Of a stretch of 64,000 nucleotides of DNA, positions 1 to 10,991 are shown in pieces. Positions within the stretch are counted from its first letter, which is position 1. Each line of letters begins with the position of its first letter. The position numbers and the translations under genes are program-made. The stretch is from Chaenocephalus aceratus (lineage: Eukaryota; Chordata; Actinopteri; Perciformes; Channichthyidae), in assembly GCA_023974075.1 (NCBI GenBank), contig JAMFTG010000280.1, positions 62,001 through 126,000 on the forward strand. The letters are read 5' to 3'. Under the pieces are notes generated by a model. The model was not told the origin of the DNA. It saw only the letters and a list, made by a program, of their open reading frames with translations, and did no database searches.

Positions 1-301
1 GATCTGAGGCCATGCAAGACAAAACATCTTTGAAAAATCCTGTTGGAATAATATCAAGGCAGCAGGAGGAGGACTTCAGAAGTTGTAAAATGTCCTCTAG
101 GTTTTTATCATTAATCTGATGGAACTGTGTCATGGTGTCTGAATTGATGTTAAGTGGACACAGAGACAACACATTTGCTGTACCTGATGCAGAGGCACTG
201 ACTGCTTGTCTGATTTTCTGAATGTTGTCAGTGAAGAAGGCAAAATCATTGCACGCCCTGGACTTTAGACTGTATGTGTTTACACAGTGAGGCACAGACA
301 T
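1..301 (-). mobile_element. L2-like LINE, RT N-terminal fragment (copy 1)
   Basis: Minus-strand sequence encodes the region just before and into a LINE reverse transcriptase (SSSCCLDIIPTGFFK, then FPQALKTAVIKPL in the longer copy at 11,376-11,759). The similarity to the second copy (offset 11,458) is near perfect. The LINE similarity stops at about 301, a 5' truncation shared by both copies, so truncation preceded the duplication. The rest of this copy lies off the left edge. Family (L2/CR1 group) is by motif recognition only. Confidence 0.75.
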
Positions 302-352
302 TTACATTTGGTTTGTGTTTTCATTTTATTTGTTTAATGAAATGTTGCTTAA

Positions 353-562
353 AGGTCAGCTATTATTCAATATCCACGTTTTCATGTCTTTCAAACATAA
401 ATGTGTCTGCTCCGCGTTAAGAGATTCTCTCTCTCTACGTCCGGACACATCTATTGTATATAACAACATGAAAACGAGATGATCAGTTTTGGGCCACTTA
501 GTGATATCACAACCGTTTGATGGGTTGTGCAAAAAACTAGCCCATTACCAACCAGATAACCT
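353..562. mobile_element. TTAA-flanked MITE (copy 1)
   Basis: A 210-bp non-coding element with TTAA at both edges (349-352 and 563-566) and short inverted ends beginning AGGT (AGGTCAGCT left, AGATAACCT right). TTAA duplication fits piggyBac or Kolobok groups. It lies between the LINE fragment and the 3' end of the coiled-coil gene; the same element is at 11,811-12,020. Confidence 0.5.
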
Positions 563-852
563 TTAAGTTTTTTAACACAATTTTTATAATGCATAAGAGT
601 CCTCTTTGGCGACTCTTCAGTTGGCGGTGGAGTCAGAGATGGAGTCTGTCGGTGAGGTGAAGTGAGGGGTGAGGTGGGAGGAAGGAGGTGAGGTTAGTGG
701 TAGAAGGAAGTTGGCATGTGAGAAAAGGGGAGGGGAGGGGTGAGGTAGGAAGAAGGAGATGAGGGAAATGGAGGAAGGAGTTGAGGGAGGAGGGGAGAGA
801 GGAAGGGGTGAGGAAGAGTGACTGTGGTCCATCTTTGAGTCACTGTCACAGC

Positions 853-2361
853 TCAACACTCCGTTCCTGTTCTTCTCCGTTGCCTCCAGTTCTGTCTCCA
901 CCGTCTCCTCTGAGGCGTTGTCTGTAGCCTCAGCTTCCTCCATTTTGATCCCTTTTTCACCGCCTTCTTTAGTTTCCTGCTAAGCTTTTTCCGCACAGCG
1001 AGGATCCTTTCCTCATTCGCCCTCTTGAGGAACAAGTCATCCAGGACTTTACGTTCATCCTTTCTCTTCTTCTCTGTCGCCTCCCAGCTCAGGTTCTTCT
1101 GAGCCAGGGTTTTCTTCTCCTCCTCTACCTCCTTTAACTTTTTCTCCATCACCTTGAACTTGGCCTCCCAGCTCTGGTGTATATCAGCCTTTTCTTTGGA
1201 GACCTTTCCCTCCTGCTCTGTCCTGTCGTCTTTCAGATCTTGGACCTCCTTCTCCAAGTCCTTGTTTTTCAGATCCAGACGCGTCTTTTTGTTCATGGAC
1301 GGCTCTAGCTGGATCTCCACCTTTTCTAGCTCAGTCTCCGAGCTCGCAGTCTTTTCGTCCAGGACTTTTGGGAACTTGTCCTTCTGCTGTCCCATCTTGT
1401 CCTTCAACGCTTGGAATTCTTTCTCCAAGTTGCTGTTGTTTCTGACCATGAGATTTATCTTCATCGACATCTCTTCCAGCTCAGGCTCCCAGCTCGGGCC
1501 TTTGTCAGCCAGTTTCTGGGAGAACTTTTCCTGCTGTTCTTTTAACTGGACATTCAACAGTTTCACCATCTTCTGCGAGCTCAGGTGCTTTTCAGCCAGT
1601 TCTTTGTTCTTTTGCTCCATCTCTTTCAATGTCATCTCCATCTTTGAGAGCTTTTCCACCAGCTCTCTCTTCTCGTCATCCAACTGACTGACTGGCTTCT
1701 TAATCATTTGGACCTCGGACTCTGTGCTCTGTTTTAGAGCCAGGTCTCCAGTGTCAAACTGCGCTTGGGGCTTTTTGTCTGACCCTGAGTCCTTGTGATT
1801 CAGTGCTTCCTCCAGAATGTTCACCTTGTCCATTTCTATGCGCATCTTGCGGGCAAAAGTTTTCTTCTCGCAATCATATGCCAAGCATAATTCAGCCCAG
1901 CCGTATATCTTGCCATTTCTGCACTGGAGCTTCTTCAGGGATTCTTCCACGGTATCTTCGTGGTCAGATGGCTTGGGAACTGTGCCTTGTTTTAGAGCCA
2001 GATAGACAGTGTCAAACTGCCCTTGGGGCTTTTTGCCAAACCCTGAGTCCCTGGAACTCAGCCCTTCTTCCAGACCTTTCACCTTGTGGATTATTTTGCG
2101 CATCTTGTGGGCAAGAGTCATCTTCTCGGAATCATATGCATTGCGGAAATCAGCCGAGCCGCATATCTTGCCATTTCTGCACTGGATCCTGTTCAGGCAT
2201 TCATCCACGGCATGTTCATGGTCATATGGCTTGGGATCACCCCTGTGTTTTGAATAGTTTCTCTTATCCATTGCACAGTCTGTAGACTTGTGTTGGGGTG
2301 AAGATGTGTGTTGTCTGTTGGAGGCTGTAAAGGTTTTCTGATCAAACTGAATGTGTCTCAT
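853..2361 (-). CDS. coiled-coil protein of unknown family, copy 1 (502 aa)
   Basis: Intronless ORF of 502 codons; I do not recognise the family. Residues about 42-120 and 121-205 are two diverged tandem repeats, each with the pattern P-K-P-x-D-H-E, a core CRNGKI, an AYD-x-EK segment and an FDT-x-x-LALKQ end. From about residue 215 to 470 the protein is Lys/Glu-rich with heptad-like coiled coil (repeated SWE and KxxEKE motifs). The end is basic (RRRWRQNWRQRRR). A second frame (617-943) would continue with an acidic stretch and a Ser/Pro-rich tail, so the annotated C-terminus may reflect an old frameshift; both copies share it. The start ATG at 2,359-2,361 is preceded on the minus strand by TTCTTAACAG, which could be a splice acceptor, so a 5' exon is possible. 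Upstream lies a CRE-like TGACATCA. The closest relative is the copy at 12,311-13,819. It could be a transposon accessory gene or a lineage-specific host gene. Confidence 0.6.
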   Translation of the reverse strand: MRHIQFDQKTFTASNRQHTSSPQHKSTDCAMDKRNYSKHRGDPKPYDHEHAVDECLNRIQCRNGKICGSADFRNAYDSEKMTLAHKMRKIIHKVKGLEEGLSSRDSGFGKKPQGQFDTVYLALKQGTVPKPSDHEDTVEESLKKLQCRNGKIYGWAELCLAYDCEKKTFARKMRIEMDKVNILEEALNHKDSGSDKKPQAQFDTGDLALKQSTESEVQMIKKPVSQLDDEKRELVEKLSKMEMTLKEMEQKNKELAEKHLSSQKMVKLLNVQLKEQQEKFSQKLADKGPSWEPELEEMSMKINLMVRNNSNLEKEFQALKDKMGQQKDKFPKVLDEKTASSETELEKVEIQLEPSMNKKTRLDLKNKDLEKEVQDLKDDRTEQEGKVSKEKADIHQSWEAKFKVMEKKLKEVEEEKKTLAQKNLSWEATEKKRKDERKVLDDLFLKRANEERILAVRKKLSRKLKKAVKKGSKWRKLRLQTTPQRRRWRQNWRQRRRTGTEC

Positions 2362-2810
2362 CGGTCTGTTAAGAAGAGTGAATTCTGTTCTGAGAGACTT
2401 CTCCTTGCAAACTCTTAGAACCCCACGACCAAAGCCGCTGTGATGTCACAGTTTGCTTTTGCTCTTGGTTCCGGAACGTGCTCCGATCTCAAATGTCATT
2501 CTCCCAGCATGCTTAGCGGCAGCAAAACAAAAAACGAGCGGGGGTTCCGCAATTTAAAAAATAACAACAAAATAAATGTTGTGATGCTATTAGACAAAAC
2601 GTATTAATTGAATGCATCCTTTATGGCTGGCAGGATTTTAGGACTTTCATTACTTTCTTTCAGCAAAATAATTGTTTGTGGTTCAAATACTTTACAGTTT
2701 ACAGAAAAATTATTCATTTTCATTTATTTTCTTTATGTTGTTTTGAATGAATGGTAACAAGCCGGTTTGATAGCACACATGTCTTTTCTATGCGTGGTTT
2801 TATTTTTGTA

Positions 2811-2853
<43 letters not shown>
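2811..2853. repeat. (CA)n microsatellite
   Basis: Pure CA run just left of direct repeat A. The equivalent run in the second copy of the block is much shorter (about 14,268-14,290), so it differs in length between copies. Confidence 0.9.
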
Positions 2854-2854
<1 letters not shown>

Positions 2855-2860
<6 letters not shown>

Positions 2861-3324
2861 TGGCTTGTATTGTTCATTTCTTAATGTTATTAGCAATATT
2901 ACTTTTTTGTTTTGCACAATATGATTTTGTTTTTTAAGAGAGGAGAGTGTAAATAATGGACAACACAAACTCTTTTGTATTTTGATCTAAATGGATTACA
3001 AAGCTGATATTTTGTGAAAAAGGATAATGAAATATTAAATAATACATATCCAGCTGGGGTTTTTGAAAAATCATGACATTCATATTTACAACAGAAACTT
3101 CTCCTCACTATGGAGAGACCAGCAGCAGCATAGTGATCCAACTGAACAACAGTTAGTTTATATATACATTCAATCACGTTTGAATGAAACACCTTTGAAT
3201 ATTTCAACAGCTCATGAAATGAACACATTTTTAGAACACAAAAAACTGGAATTGAACCTCTCTAGTGAGACCGAAACACAGATCTATACATACCTAGAGG
3301 TCTGAGGATTTAAACACTAAACTA
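2855..3324. repeat. direct repeat A, left flank of the tecpr1 fragment
   Basis: About 470 bp repeated almost exactly at 4,352-4,818 (A') and once in the second block (14,285-14,760). A differs from A' near the left edge (TTTTGCACAATATG versus TTTTATACAATATG) and in what follows GATTTAAACACTAAA. It has no convincing coding content; short ORFs on both strands are not supported by any family. Confidence 0.85.
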
Positions 3325-3539
3325 AATTATATTACTGATGTATTTTAAGTCCTGGAACAAAACGTGAACATCTGTTCAGCTTGTGTTAACCACAGACGTT
3401 ATTTCAGGCATCTCACTAAAAACATTGTCTGGGTTTTAGGAATCGTTGCTGCAATACTCTCACCAATCTTGAAAAGTTGTGTTGCATGGTAAGGTCTTTC
3501 TAATCCTTGTTATAATGATGGATTTGTTTGTATCTGCAG

Positions 3540-3872
3540 GGATGGACCTACGCCATTGATTTTCCCGCCTACTACACCAAAGACAAGAAGTGGAACTCCT
3601 GTGTGCGTCGCAGGCGATGGCTCCGCTACAGGAGATTCAGATCCATGGACACCTGGGCCAAGGTGGGTCAAACTGTTCGTGTCTTTGTATTAGAGTGTGT
3701 GTATAACCTTCTGTGTGTTAACCTCTATATCTCCCTGTGTGTGTGTTGACAGATCCCCCCACAGCAGACGACTCTCCCAGATCCTTTCAGCGACATCAGC
3801 TGTGGAAGATGGGAGATCAACGAGGAGCCCAGAGGCCGGCTGTCACTGTGGACTGTCTCCCTGCAGGGCAAG
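3540..3872 (+). CDS. tecpr1: tecpr1 fragment: two exons of the DysF/tectonin region
   Basis: TECPR1 is the tectonin beta-propeller protein that promotes autophagosome-lysosome fusion and binds lipid through its PH domain. Exon 1 (3,540-3,662, 41 codons) reads GWTYAIDFPAYYTKDKKW and WLRYRRFRSMDTWAK, a DysF motif. Exon 2 (3,753-3,872, 40 codons) reads LPDPFSDISCGRWEINEEP and ends LQGK, the start of the next tectonin repeat. Both are phase 0 with good splice sites: TATCTGCAG before exon 1, AAG/GTGGGT after it, GTTGACAG before exon 2 and AAG/GTACAG after it. The match is to the vertebrate TECPR1 order as I remember it. No earlier or later exon is visible: exon 2 is followed at once by a 450-bp CA tract and then repeat A'. 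It is therefore a gene fragment, a captured segment or an assembly junction rather than a complete gene, though nothing in the two exons is broken. Confidence 0.85.
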
Positions 3873-3884
3873 GTACAGCTGACA

Positions 3885-3890
3885 CACACG

Positions 3891-3969
<79 letters not shown>

Positions 3970-4007
3970 CACACACACACACAGGCACACACAGCATACA
4001 CACACAG

Positions 4008-4052
<45 letters not shown>

Positions 4053-4113
4053 CATACACACACAGGCACACACATGCACACACGCAGGCATACACACAGG
4101 CACACACGCACAT

Positions 4114-4150
<37 letters not shown>

Positions 4151-4191
4151 CAGACACACATACACACACACACACACAGGCATACAAACAG

Positions 4192-4251
<60 letters not shown>

Positions 4252-4302
4252 TCACACACACAGGCACACACACAGGCATACTCACACAGGCATACACACA
4301 CA

Positions 4303-4337
<35 letters not shown>
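3885..4337. repeat. compound (CA)n tract with GGCA interruptions
   Basis: About 450 bp of CACA broken at intervals by GGCA/GGCATA, directly after the tecpr1 donor site and directly before repeat A'. Open frames across it are a consequence of the two-base period and are not genes. Confidence 0.95.
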
Positions 4338-4351
4338 GGCAGTGTACTTTA

Positions 4352-4818
4352 AGGCTTGTATTGTTAATTTCTTAATATTATTATTAGCAATATTACTTTT
4401 TTGTTTTATACAATATGATTTTGTTTTTTAAGAGAGGAGAGTGTAAATAATGGACAACACAAACTCTTTTGTATTTTGATCTAAATGGATTACAAAGCTG
4501 ATATTTTGTGAAAAAGGATAATGAAATATTAAATAATACATATCCAGCTGGGGTTTTTGAAAAATCATGACATTCATATTTACAACAGAAACTTCTCCTC
4601 ACTATGGAGAGACCAGCAGCAGCATAGTGATCCAACTGAACAACAGTTAGTTTATATATACATTCAATCACGTTTGAATGAAACACCTTTGAATATTTCA
4701 ACAGCTCATGAAATGAACACATTTTTAGAACACAAAAAACTGGAATTGAACCTCTCTAGTGAGACCGAAACACAGATCTATACATACCTAGAGGTCTGAG
4801 GATTTAAACACTAAATTA
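4352..4818. repeat. direct repeat A', right flank of the tecpr1 fragment
   Basis: Second copy of repeat A. To its right the sequence continues exactly as in the second block (14,760 onward), whereas the left-edge variants of the second block match A. The second block is therefore an A-to-A' recombinant in which the tecpr1 piece is missing. Confidence 0.85.
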
Positions 4819-4839
4819 TTATAATTTTAATATATTTAT

Positions 4840-5500
4840 TATGCAACACCCGCAACCCGACCCGCATCATCTTTGTTTTACCCAGAACCGAACCCGGAAA
4901 AAAGGGTTTGAAAAAATACCACCCGCGAATCACTTTTTTTGCGGGTCACCCGTCGGGTACCCGACCCGATGCAGGAGTCTGGTCCCCGGTGTGTCGGGGA
5001 ACTCACGCAGCGTCAGAAAATAAAACCCTCTCTCTTTTCCTCCGTACCCGAATCTCTAAAAACGGGGCTACAACGGAGCTGATCCAGATTTGCGTCCGAT
5101 ATGACGTAATATCGGAAATGTGGACCCACGGCACTATCAGAAACGTTGCTATCAGAAACAATGCCCGACGTAATATGGTCGGTGTTTACATTAGCATCGC
5201 TAACACTCAGAGCTAACCTGTACTGGAGAGCATGTGTGTGAAGAAGCAGGAAATAAAAAGGAACTCACCTTGTGGTATAACCGGCAAGAGAGAAAGCCTT
5301 TGAGCTCCAGACTGTTTCAGAGAGAATCCTTGATAATCCATGATATGGCGTTTCATCACGGCAGCATTTAGTTTAGACGGTAGCTGCCGGGTCCCGCATG
5401 AGCTCAGACCCCTCCTTTTTATATTTTGTATAAAAAAAAAATTCAAAGCTTTATACCCCAAATCAGCTCTTTTGAAACAGGAAGTGAAATAGAGGGATAT
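4840..5500. repeat. unclassified non-coding repeat with CCCGACCCG/CGGGT motifs
   Basis: GC-rich stretch with several inverted CCCGACCCG, CGGGTACCCG and CCGTCGGGT motifs, then moderately AT-rich DNA. It recurs at about 14,782-15,442 as part of the duplicated block. The clustered palindromic pentamers resemble subterminal motifs of hAT elements, but I found no clear ends or target duplication. No gene is supported. Confidence 0.35.
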
Positions 5501-5543
5501 GAGGCATGGCTAGAATGGATGATCTGTTTGGTATTTTGAGCAA

Positions 5544-5755
5544 AACACTTTATAGGCAAGGCAAGGCAAGTTTATTTATATATCACTTTTCAACATAAGG
5601 CAATTCAAGGTGCTTTACAAAAAATGAAAGACATTAAGAAAATGGCATTTAAAATCAGTCATTCAAAAGAAAAGCTAATAAAATAAATGAAAAAATACAT
5701 GGATAGTTGCAGCGGACCTGCAGGTTTCTGGGAGTTTGTTCCAGATATTTGGAGC
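5544..5755 (-). mobile_element. L2-like LINE 3' tail, short extra copy
   Basis: Contains GGCAAGGCAAGTTTATTTAT, CAAGGTGCTTTACA and, on its right side, the sequence of the last coding codons (GTTGCAGCGGACCTGCAGG). These are the standard 3' end of fish L2-type LINEs on the minus strand. A second, longer tail begins at 5,855, so two LINE ends are stacked here. Confidence 0.75.
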
Positions 5756-5854
5756 ATAATATTATACATGTTTTTTATATATCTGAGACCTATGCCATTG
5801 TCTACAAATAGCATGATAGGTGACCTTTAAGTAACCATACAGTATTGACTTTAG

Positions 5855-6582
5855 GCAAGGCAAGGCAAGTTTATTTATATAGCACTTTTCAACACAAGGC
5901 AATTCAAAGTGCTTTACAAAAAAAGACATTAAGAAAATGGAATTTAAAATCAGTCATTAAAAAGAAAAGCTAATAAAATAAACATTAAAAGAAAAAATAC
6001 ATGGATAAAAGTTAAAGTGCAGTCTAAGATATGAACAGTTCAATTAAAAGCAACAACAAAAAGAAAAGTCTTCAGCCTGGATTTAAAAGTAGTCAGAGTT
6101 GCAGCGGACCTGCAGGTTTCTGGGAGTTTGTTCCAGATGTTTGGAGCATAATAACTGAACGCTGCTTCTCCATGTTTAGTTCTGACTCTGGGGACAGAAA
6201 GCTGACCAGTCCCTGAAGACCTGAGAGATCTGGATGGTTCATAATTTAGCAGGAGGTCAGAAATGTATTTTGGGCCTAAACCATTCAGTGCTTTATAAAC
6301 CAGCAGCAGTATTTTGAAATCTATTCTTTGACACACAGGAAGCCAGTGTAAAGACTTCAGAACAGGAGTGATGTGATCCACTTTCTTAGTGTTAGTGAGG
6401 ACTCGAGCAGCGGCGTTCTGAATCAGCTGCAGCTTTCTAATAGATGTTTTAGTGAGACCTGTGAAGACACCATTGCAGTGTCCAGTCTACTGAAGATAAA
6501 AGCATGGACAAGTTTTTCCAAATCCTGCTGTGACATTAGTCTTTTAATCCTAGATATATTCTTTAGGTGATAGTAGGCTGAT
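5855..6582 (-). pseudogene. L2-like LINE, RT C-terminus and 3' end
   Basis: On the minus strand 6,040-6,381 encodes HITPVLKSLHWLPVCQRIDF, LVYKALNGLGPKYISDLL and NIWNKLPETCR, the conserved C-terminal region of L2/CR1-group reverse transcriptases. The upstream part (6,423-6,582) continues YYHLKNISRIKRL in another frame, so the ORF is shifted. 5,855-6,030 is the 3' UTR/tail. The body continues at 7,747 after a DNA-transposon insertion. Confidence 0.85.
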
Positions 6583-6585
6583 TTA

Positions 6586-7743
6586 GGCTGCGGCCACACG
6601 AGGACGAAAACGGCTAAACGCATAGGATTAACGCAAACGCAATCACAAACAAGCTTCCGTCCACACGCAATAGTTATCCGGATAGTGTCTGTCCACACGA
6701 GACCGCTCCGTTTAGCTCCAACCGCTGGAGAAGCTGCAGTACATATGCAGGAGCCTGTACGTGGCGCTGTAACTTCCTCCACAAAAGCAGCGAAGAAGCA
6801 TGGTTGTCATGGTTGCCCTTCTGTTTATTCTCCGCGGTGGGGAACCGGGCAGAGTTTTTCGCCAGTCAACGTGTATTAAAGTTTAAATCTTCCGGACAAA
6901 ATCATAAAAGTGCCGGTCAAAGGACTTCTTTGTTATTTATTGAGCTTTAAAACAAATGAATAACGAATCTATATAATATAATAATAAAATACACAGAGCC
7001 TCTCTTTTTCCTCCTTCTCTTCGGACAGCGTCAGTGTCTGTCTCATGCAGCAGCTGATCCAGTAATGAGTGACCCGGCCGACAGTAAAAAATAAACATAT
7101 TTATAACTAGTTTAGGGAGTCTGAGAGGTAATTAAAATAGCTACGGTGATGATCTGACTTGAAGTGTGTGTTTTGCTGCAGCGGGAGGAGCTGCAGGTGA
7201 GCAGAGCTGCGTGTCTCCGTTCTGTCAGATTAGACTTCACTCGCGTTTAGGTCCATATCGAGAGAAAAATAAATAATCTGAATTCAGGGTGCAGTTTACT
7301 TTGACGCGGGGTGAGCAGCAGAGGTGGGGAGAGGCGGGGCTATTGCCTCATCATTATTGCTGTAGATGTTGCACAAACAACTGTAGCATGGTCAATAGCG
7401 TCCGGAGCACGATAGCAACTCTGCGATCCGCCATTGTTGTTGTTGTTGGTGGCAAAACACTTCAGCAATGGTGCGGGGTAAACGGAGGTGAGCAGAAGAG
7501 GTGGGGAGAGGCGGGGCTATTGCGCAATCACTATCAGTGATCTGAAAATGTTCGGATAGGGCGCACACACGGAGCCGTTTGACCCCCCAGAGAGTTGCGT
7601 ATGCCTTTCTATCCACCTTGGGACCCGTTATCGTTTCCTCAGTCGTTTAGTGCCGTATTCGGTCGTCCTCGTGTGGCCGAACAGTCTATATGACACTAAA
7701 CAGTAACGCAAACGACCGAATTCGTCCTCGTGTGGCCGCAGCC
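6586..7743. mobile_element. non-autonomous PIF/Harbinger-type element (1,158 bp)
   Basis: Perfect 23-bp terminal inverted repeats beginning GGCTGCGGCCACACGAGGAC (6,586-6,608 and 7,721-7,743), with TTA duplicated on each side (6,583-6,585 and 7,744-7,746). A 3-bp TWA duplication is the hallmark of PIF/Harbinger. It interrupts the LINE between the codons for HIKTVTK and AYYHLK. There is no transposase ORF. The interior has two copies of a GAGCAG-AGAGGTGGGGAGAGGCGGGG segment (near 7,310 and 7,490), an internal third TIR-like block near 7,655-7,680, and a 230-bp piece homologous in inverted orientation to 27,940-28,150. Confidence 0.85.
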
Positions 7744-7746
7744 TTA

Positions 7747-8073
7747 GTAACTGTTTTAATGTGACTGTTGAAACTCAGGTCAGAGTCCATGACTACACCT
7801 AGATTTCTGGCTTTATCTGTTGTTTTGAACATTGCAGGCTGAAGCTCAGCGCTAACTTTTATACGTTCTGCCTTTGCTCCAAAAACCATTACCTCAGTTT
7901 TATCTTTGTTTAATTGGATAAAGTTCTGACACATCCAGTCATTGATTTGTTCAATGCACTTACTCAGTGTTTGAATTGGAGCATAGTCTCCTGGTGAAAT
8001 TGTTACGTAAATGTGTGTGTCACCCGCTATGGTAAGTTATGTTGTTGTTTTTCATTATCTGAGCCAGTGGTAG
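7747..8073 (-). pseudogene. L2-like LINE, RT middle segment
   Basis: Minus strand encodes LNKDKTEVMVFGAKAER and NLGVVMDSDLSFNSHIKTVTK, the region after the RT catalytic core, preceded by LPLAQIMKNNN at the right edge. It is flanked by the Harbinger element on the left and a hAT-like insertion on the right. Confidence 0.85.
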
Positions 8074-8345
8074 CGTTAATAACGCGTTAACGCAAAACAA
8101 AAATTAACGCCACTAATTATTTTAACGCGATTAACGCATGTGTATTTTTTGTCCTCGGCCGCCCCGTAGTTTCAGAGCGCATCGAGTTTAAAATACCATC
8201 TACAAGCTGATGCTGACAGCCCCGCTCCTGCTGCCCGCTTGCAGCAGACCACACTTCCACGCTCACCGGCAGGCACCGACTGGCTATTGGGAGGACCGGG
8301 AGGGTGTGTGTATGTGTGGCCCGAGCGAGCGAGAGAGAGACCTTA

Positions 8346-8706
<361 letters not shown>

Positions 8707-9099
8707 TTGAAACATCTCTGTTGCCGGAAATGCATCCATGAAGGAGCCGTGGAGGACCGTGGACGTGTATCCTCGGTTATAGCTCCTCCAGAGAGCCTCC
8801 TCGACGCTCGGTCCTCGGTCCTCGAAGTGCATTTAGAGAAATGAGATGTCCTTCAACATGGCGCGCTAAAATTCATTTCCGGGTCACTACCGGAGGACCG
8901 AGGAGTCGAGAGGGGGATTTGATGAAATGAGAAAGGGCCCCTGTATCGGAGCAGCGGAGGAGTGATGAAGTATCTAGAGATCTGAGTCCAGAGGGATGCT
9001 TGTGTTTCTGTTCATCAGGACATCATATGACCAGCAGATCCTGTGTGAACGCACTACGTTAATCAGTGGACGTCCGACAACATGCACACTAACTTATAT

Positions 9100-10430
9100 T
9101 GCAGCTATAGGCTATGGCCGAGGCTATATACAGGACGGTCCTGTACACAACGCCAAATGGCTATATACAGGACCGTCCTGTACACAGCTCTCTGAAATGG
9201 CTATATACAGGACGGTCCTGTATATAAGGTCTCTGAAATGGCTATATACAGGACGGTCCTGTGGATAAGATATCTGAAATGGCTATATACAGGACCGTCC
9301 TGCAGCTAACGTCAAATGACTATATACAGACCGGGCTATTATAGCATGCTTAAGCAAGTTTCGCGGGTGGTAATGTAGGGATAGGATTCACAGATAAATA
9401 TTCTCACGACAACATTATTTTTTAATAAGTTTCCCCTCAATATAAAATTGTGGCAATTAAATCTATTTCCATGCCAATTGCTTAGCTTTTTATGCTGATT
9501 TCAGTCTTTTTTTTGGCTTATCTTTTTATGTTGTTTCAATCATTTTCTACTTTATATTTTCCAATGCACAATGTTTTACTTGTAAAGGATATCACTGCAT
9601 ACTTTAAAGACTACTCGGTTTTATTAAAACTGAAGTTTTTTTTTTAAAGAATACGCCGACATTTCGTTGATGTGTAGTGATTTTGCATTGAAAGCAACAC
9701 AAATCATTTATCGGCTACGCCGGCATTTTTATTTCAGAAATCGGAGAAACCGTCTTTTGAATTGTATGTAGTATGCTGTACATTTTTGTAATTTATCCTG
9801 CTGTAAACGTTAATTGTACACCAATTATATCCATATTTCTGTAGACTACATAAAAAGCGACTCGATTTTTCTGCCGATAAAGACGTGAAAATCCCATGAA
9901 ATGTCAGGTTTCATTTCTAAAATTGGTGAAGGTCACCCTCTGGTTTCAAACTGGAACACCTTTGATACCTTATCTTGTCATTTCGTAAATCCAAGTGCTG
10001 GCCCCTTGCCACAATACAATCTATTTTTACCAGGCAATTAAATTAATATCACATTACATTAACGGTGGTTAGGTTTTGAATTTTGCCTGTGATCAATCTG
10101 TTATTGTCGTTTTTGCTTAGAATACTATATATACAAATAACCAAATTAGTGGCAATTTATAAGTTAACGGGTGAGGCGTGTTAACACCGGTTGATCTTCA
10201 GCGCGACCTTTTAAACATAACAAGTATTAGCTCTTCCATGAAGCTTGTCTACCGCTAGCAAATTATGTTTTTGTTATTAAAAAACAAAAGTTAATGCCAG
10301 TGAAGTAATATTCGGAGAATCAAAGCCGTATCGACCATGCTGCAATGATTTTCATGGTTGAACCCGTTAAAGCTGGTCCTGTATATAGCCATTTCAGAGA
10401 GCTGTGGACAGGACCGTCCTGTATAGCCAC
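9100..10430. mobile_element. putative foldback element with 41-bp palindromic repeats
   Basis: The left end has five tandem units of about 41 bp. Each carries GGCTATATA and the 13-bp palindrome CAGGACGGTCCTG or CAGGACCGTCCTG (starts 9,131, 9,168, 9,208, 9,249, 9,290). The right end has the same motifs inverted (10,375-10,421, TGTATATAGCC and CAGGACCGTCCTG). The middle is AT-rich and non-coding. I do not recognise the family. Confidence 0.5.
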
Positions 10431-10436
10431 TCCCGT

Positions 10437-10677
10437 TGTTGTTAGCATCTGGTGCTAGCTAGCTGCGTTAACGGATATAAGGAGCTGTTTAAATGAAAAC
10501 AGAGGAGCGACATTTCGCCACAACTGCACCGAGCACTTGACTTTATGCAGGAAGCCAGACAGTGGGACATTGTAGGAGAAGTCAGCACACTCAGCACGGA
10601 TAGTGCAGCATGATTGCAGCGTCCAGGCAGCTGCCGTTCGAGCATAATATGCCTTGAGTTGCTCCAACGATCCCACA

Positions 10678-10767
<90 letters not shown>
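10437..10767. repeat. direct repeat, right copy, ending in (CA)n
   Basis: Second copy of 8,346-8,704, again ending in a CA run (10,677-10,766). Beyond it the hAT-like right arm continues to the LINE junction at about 10,991. Confidence 0.85.
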
Positions 10768-10991
10768 ATTTGTATTGTATGAGAGAGGTTCCAGGTTGTT
10801 GTGTTTAATGTTCATGAGAATATTTGTCATTGTTCAAATGATAATAAACATTAGCATAAAGCATATTTGTCCACTCATTTGTTGATAAGAGTATTAAAAA
10901 CTTGAAAAATATTCCTCTAAGGTACATTTAGAACAGATCAAAAATGTGCGATTAATTTGCGATTAACTATTTTAATCGACTGACAGCCCTA

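Noticed and set aside
2855..3324. Short ORFs on both strands of repeat A (109 and 80 codons), conserved in all three copies
   Set aside because: The copies are too similar for conservation to carry information, and neither frame resembles a protein family.
3725..4375. Several ORFs of 90-212 codons over the CA tract
   Set aside because: Cys-Val or His-Thr strings caused by a dinucleotide repeat.
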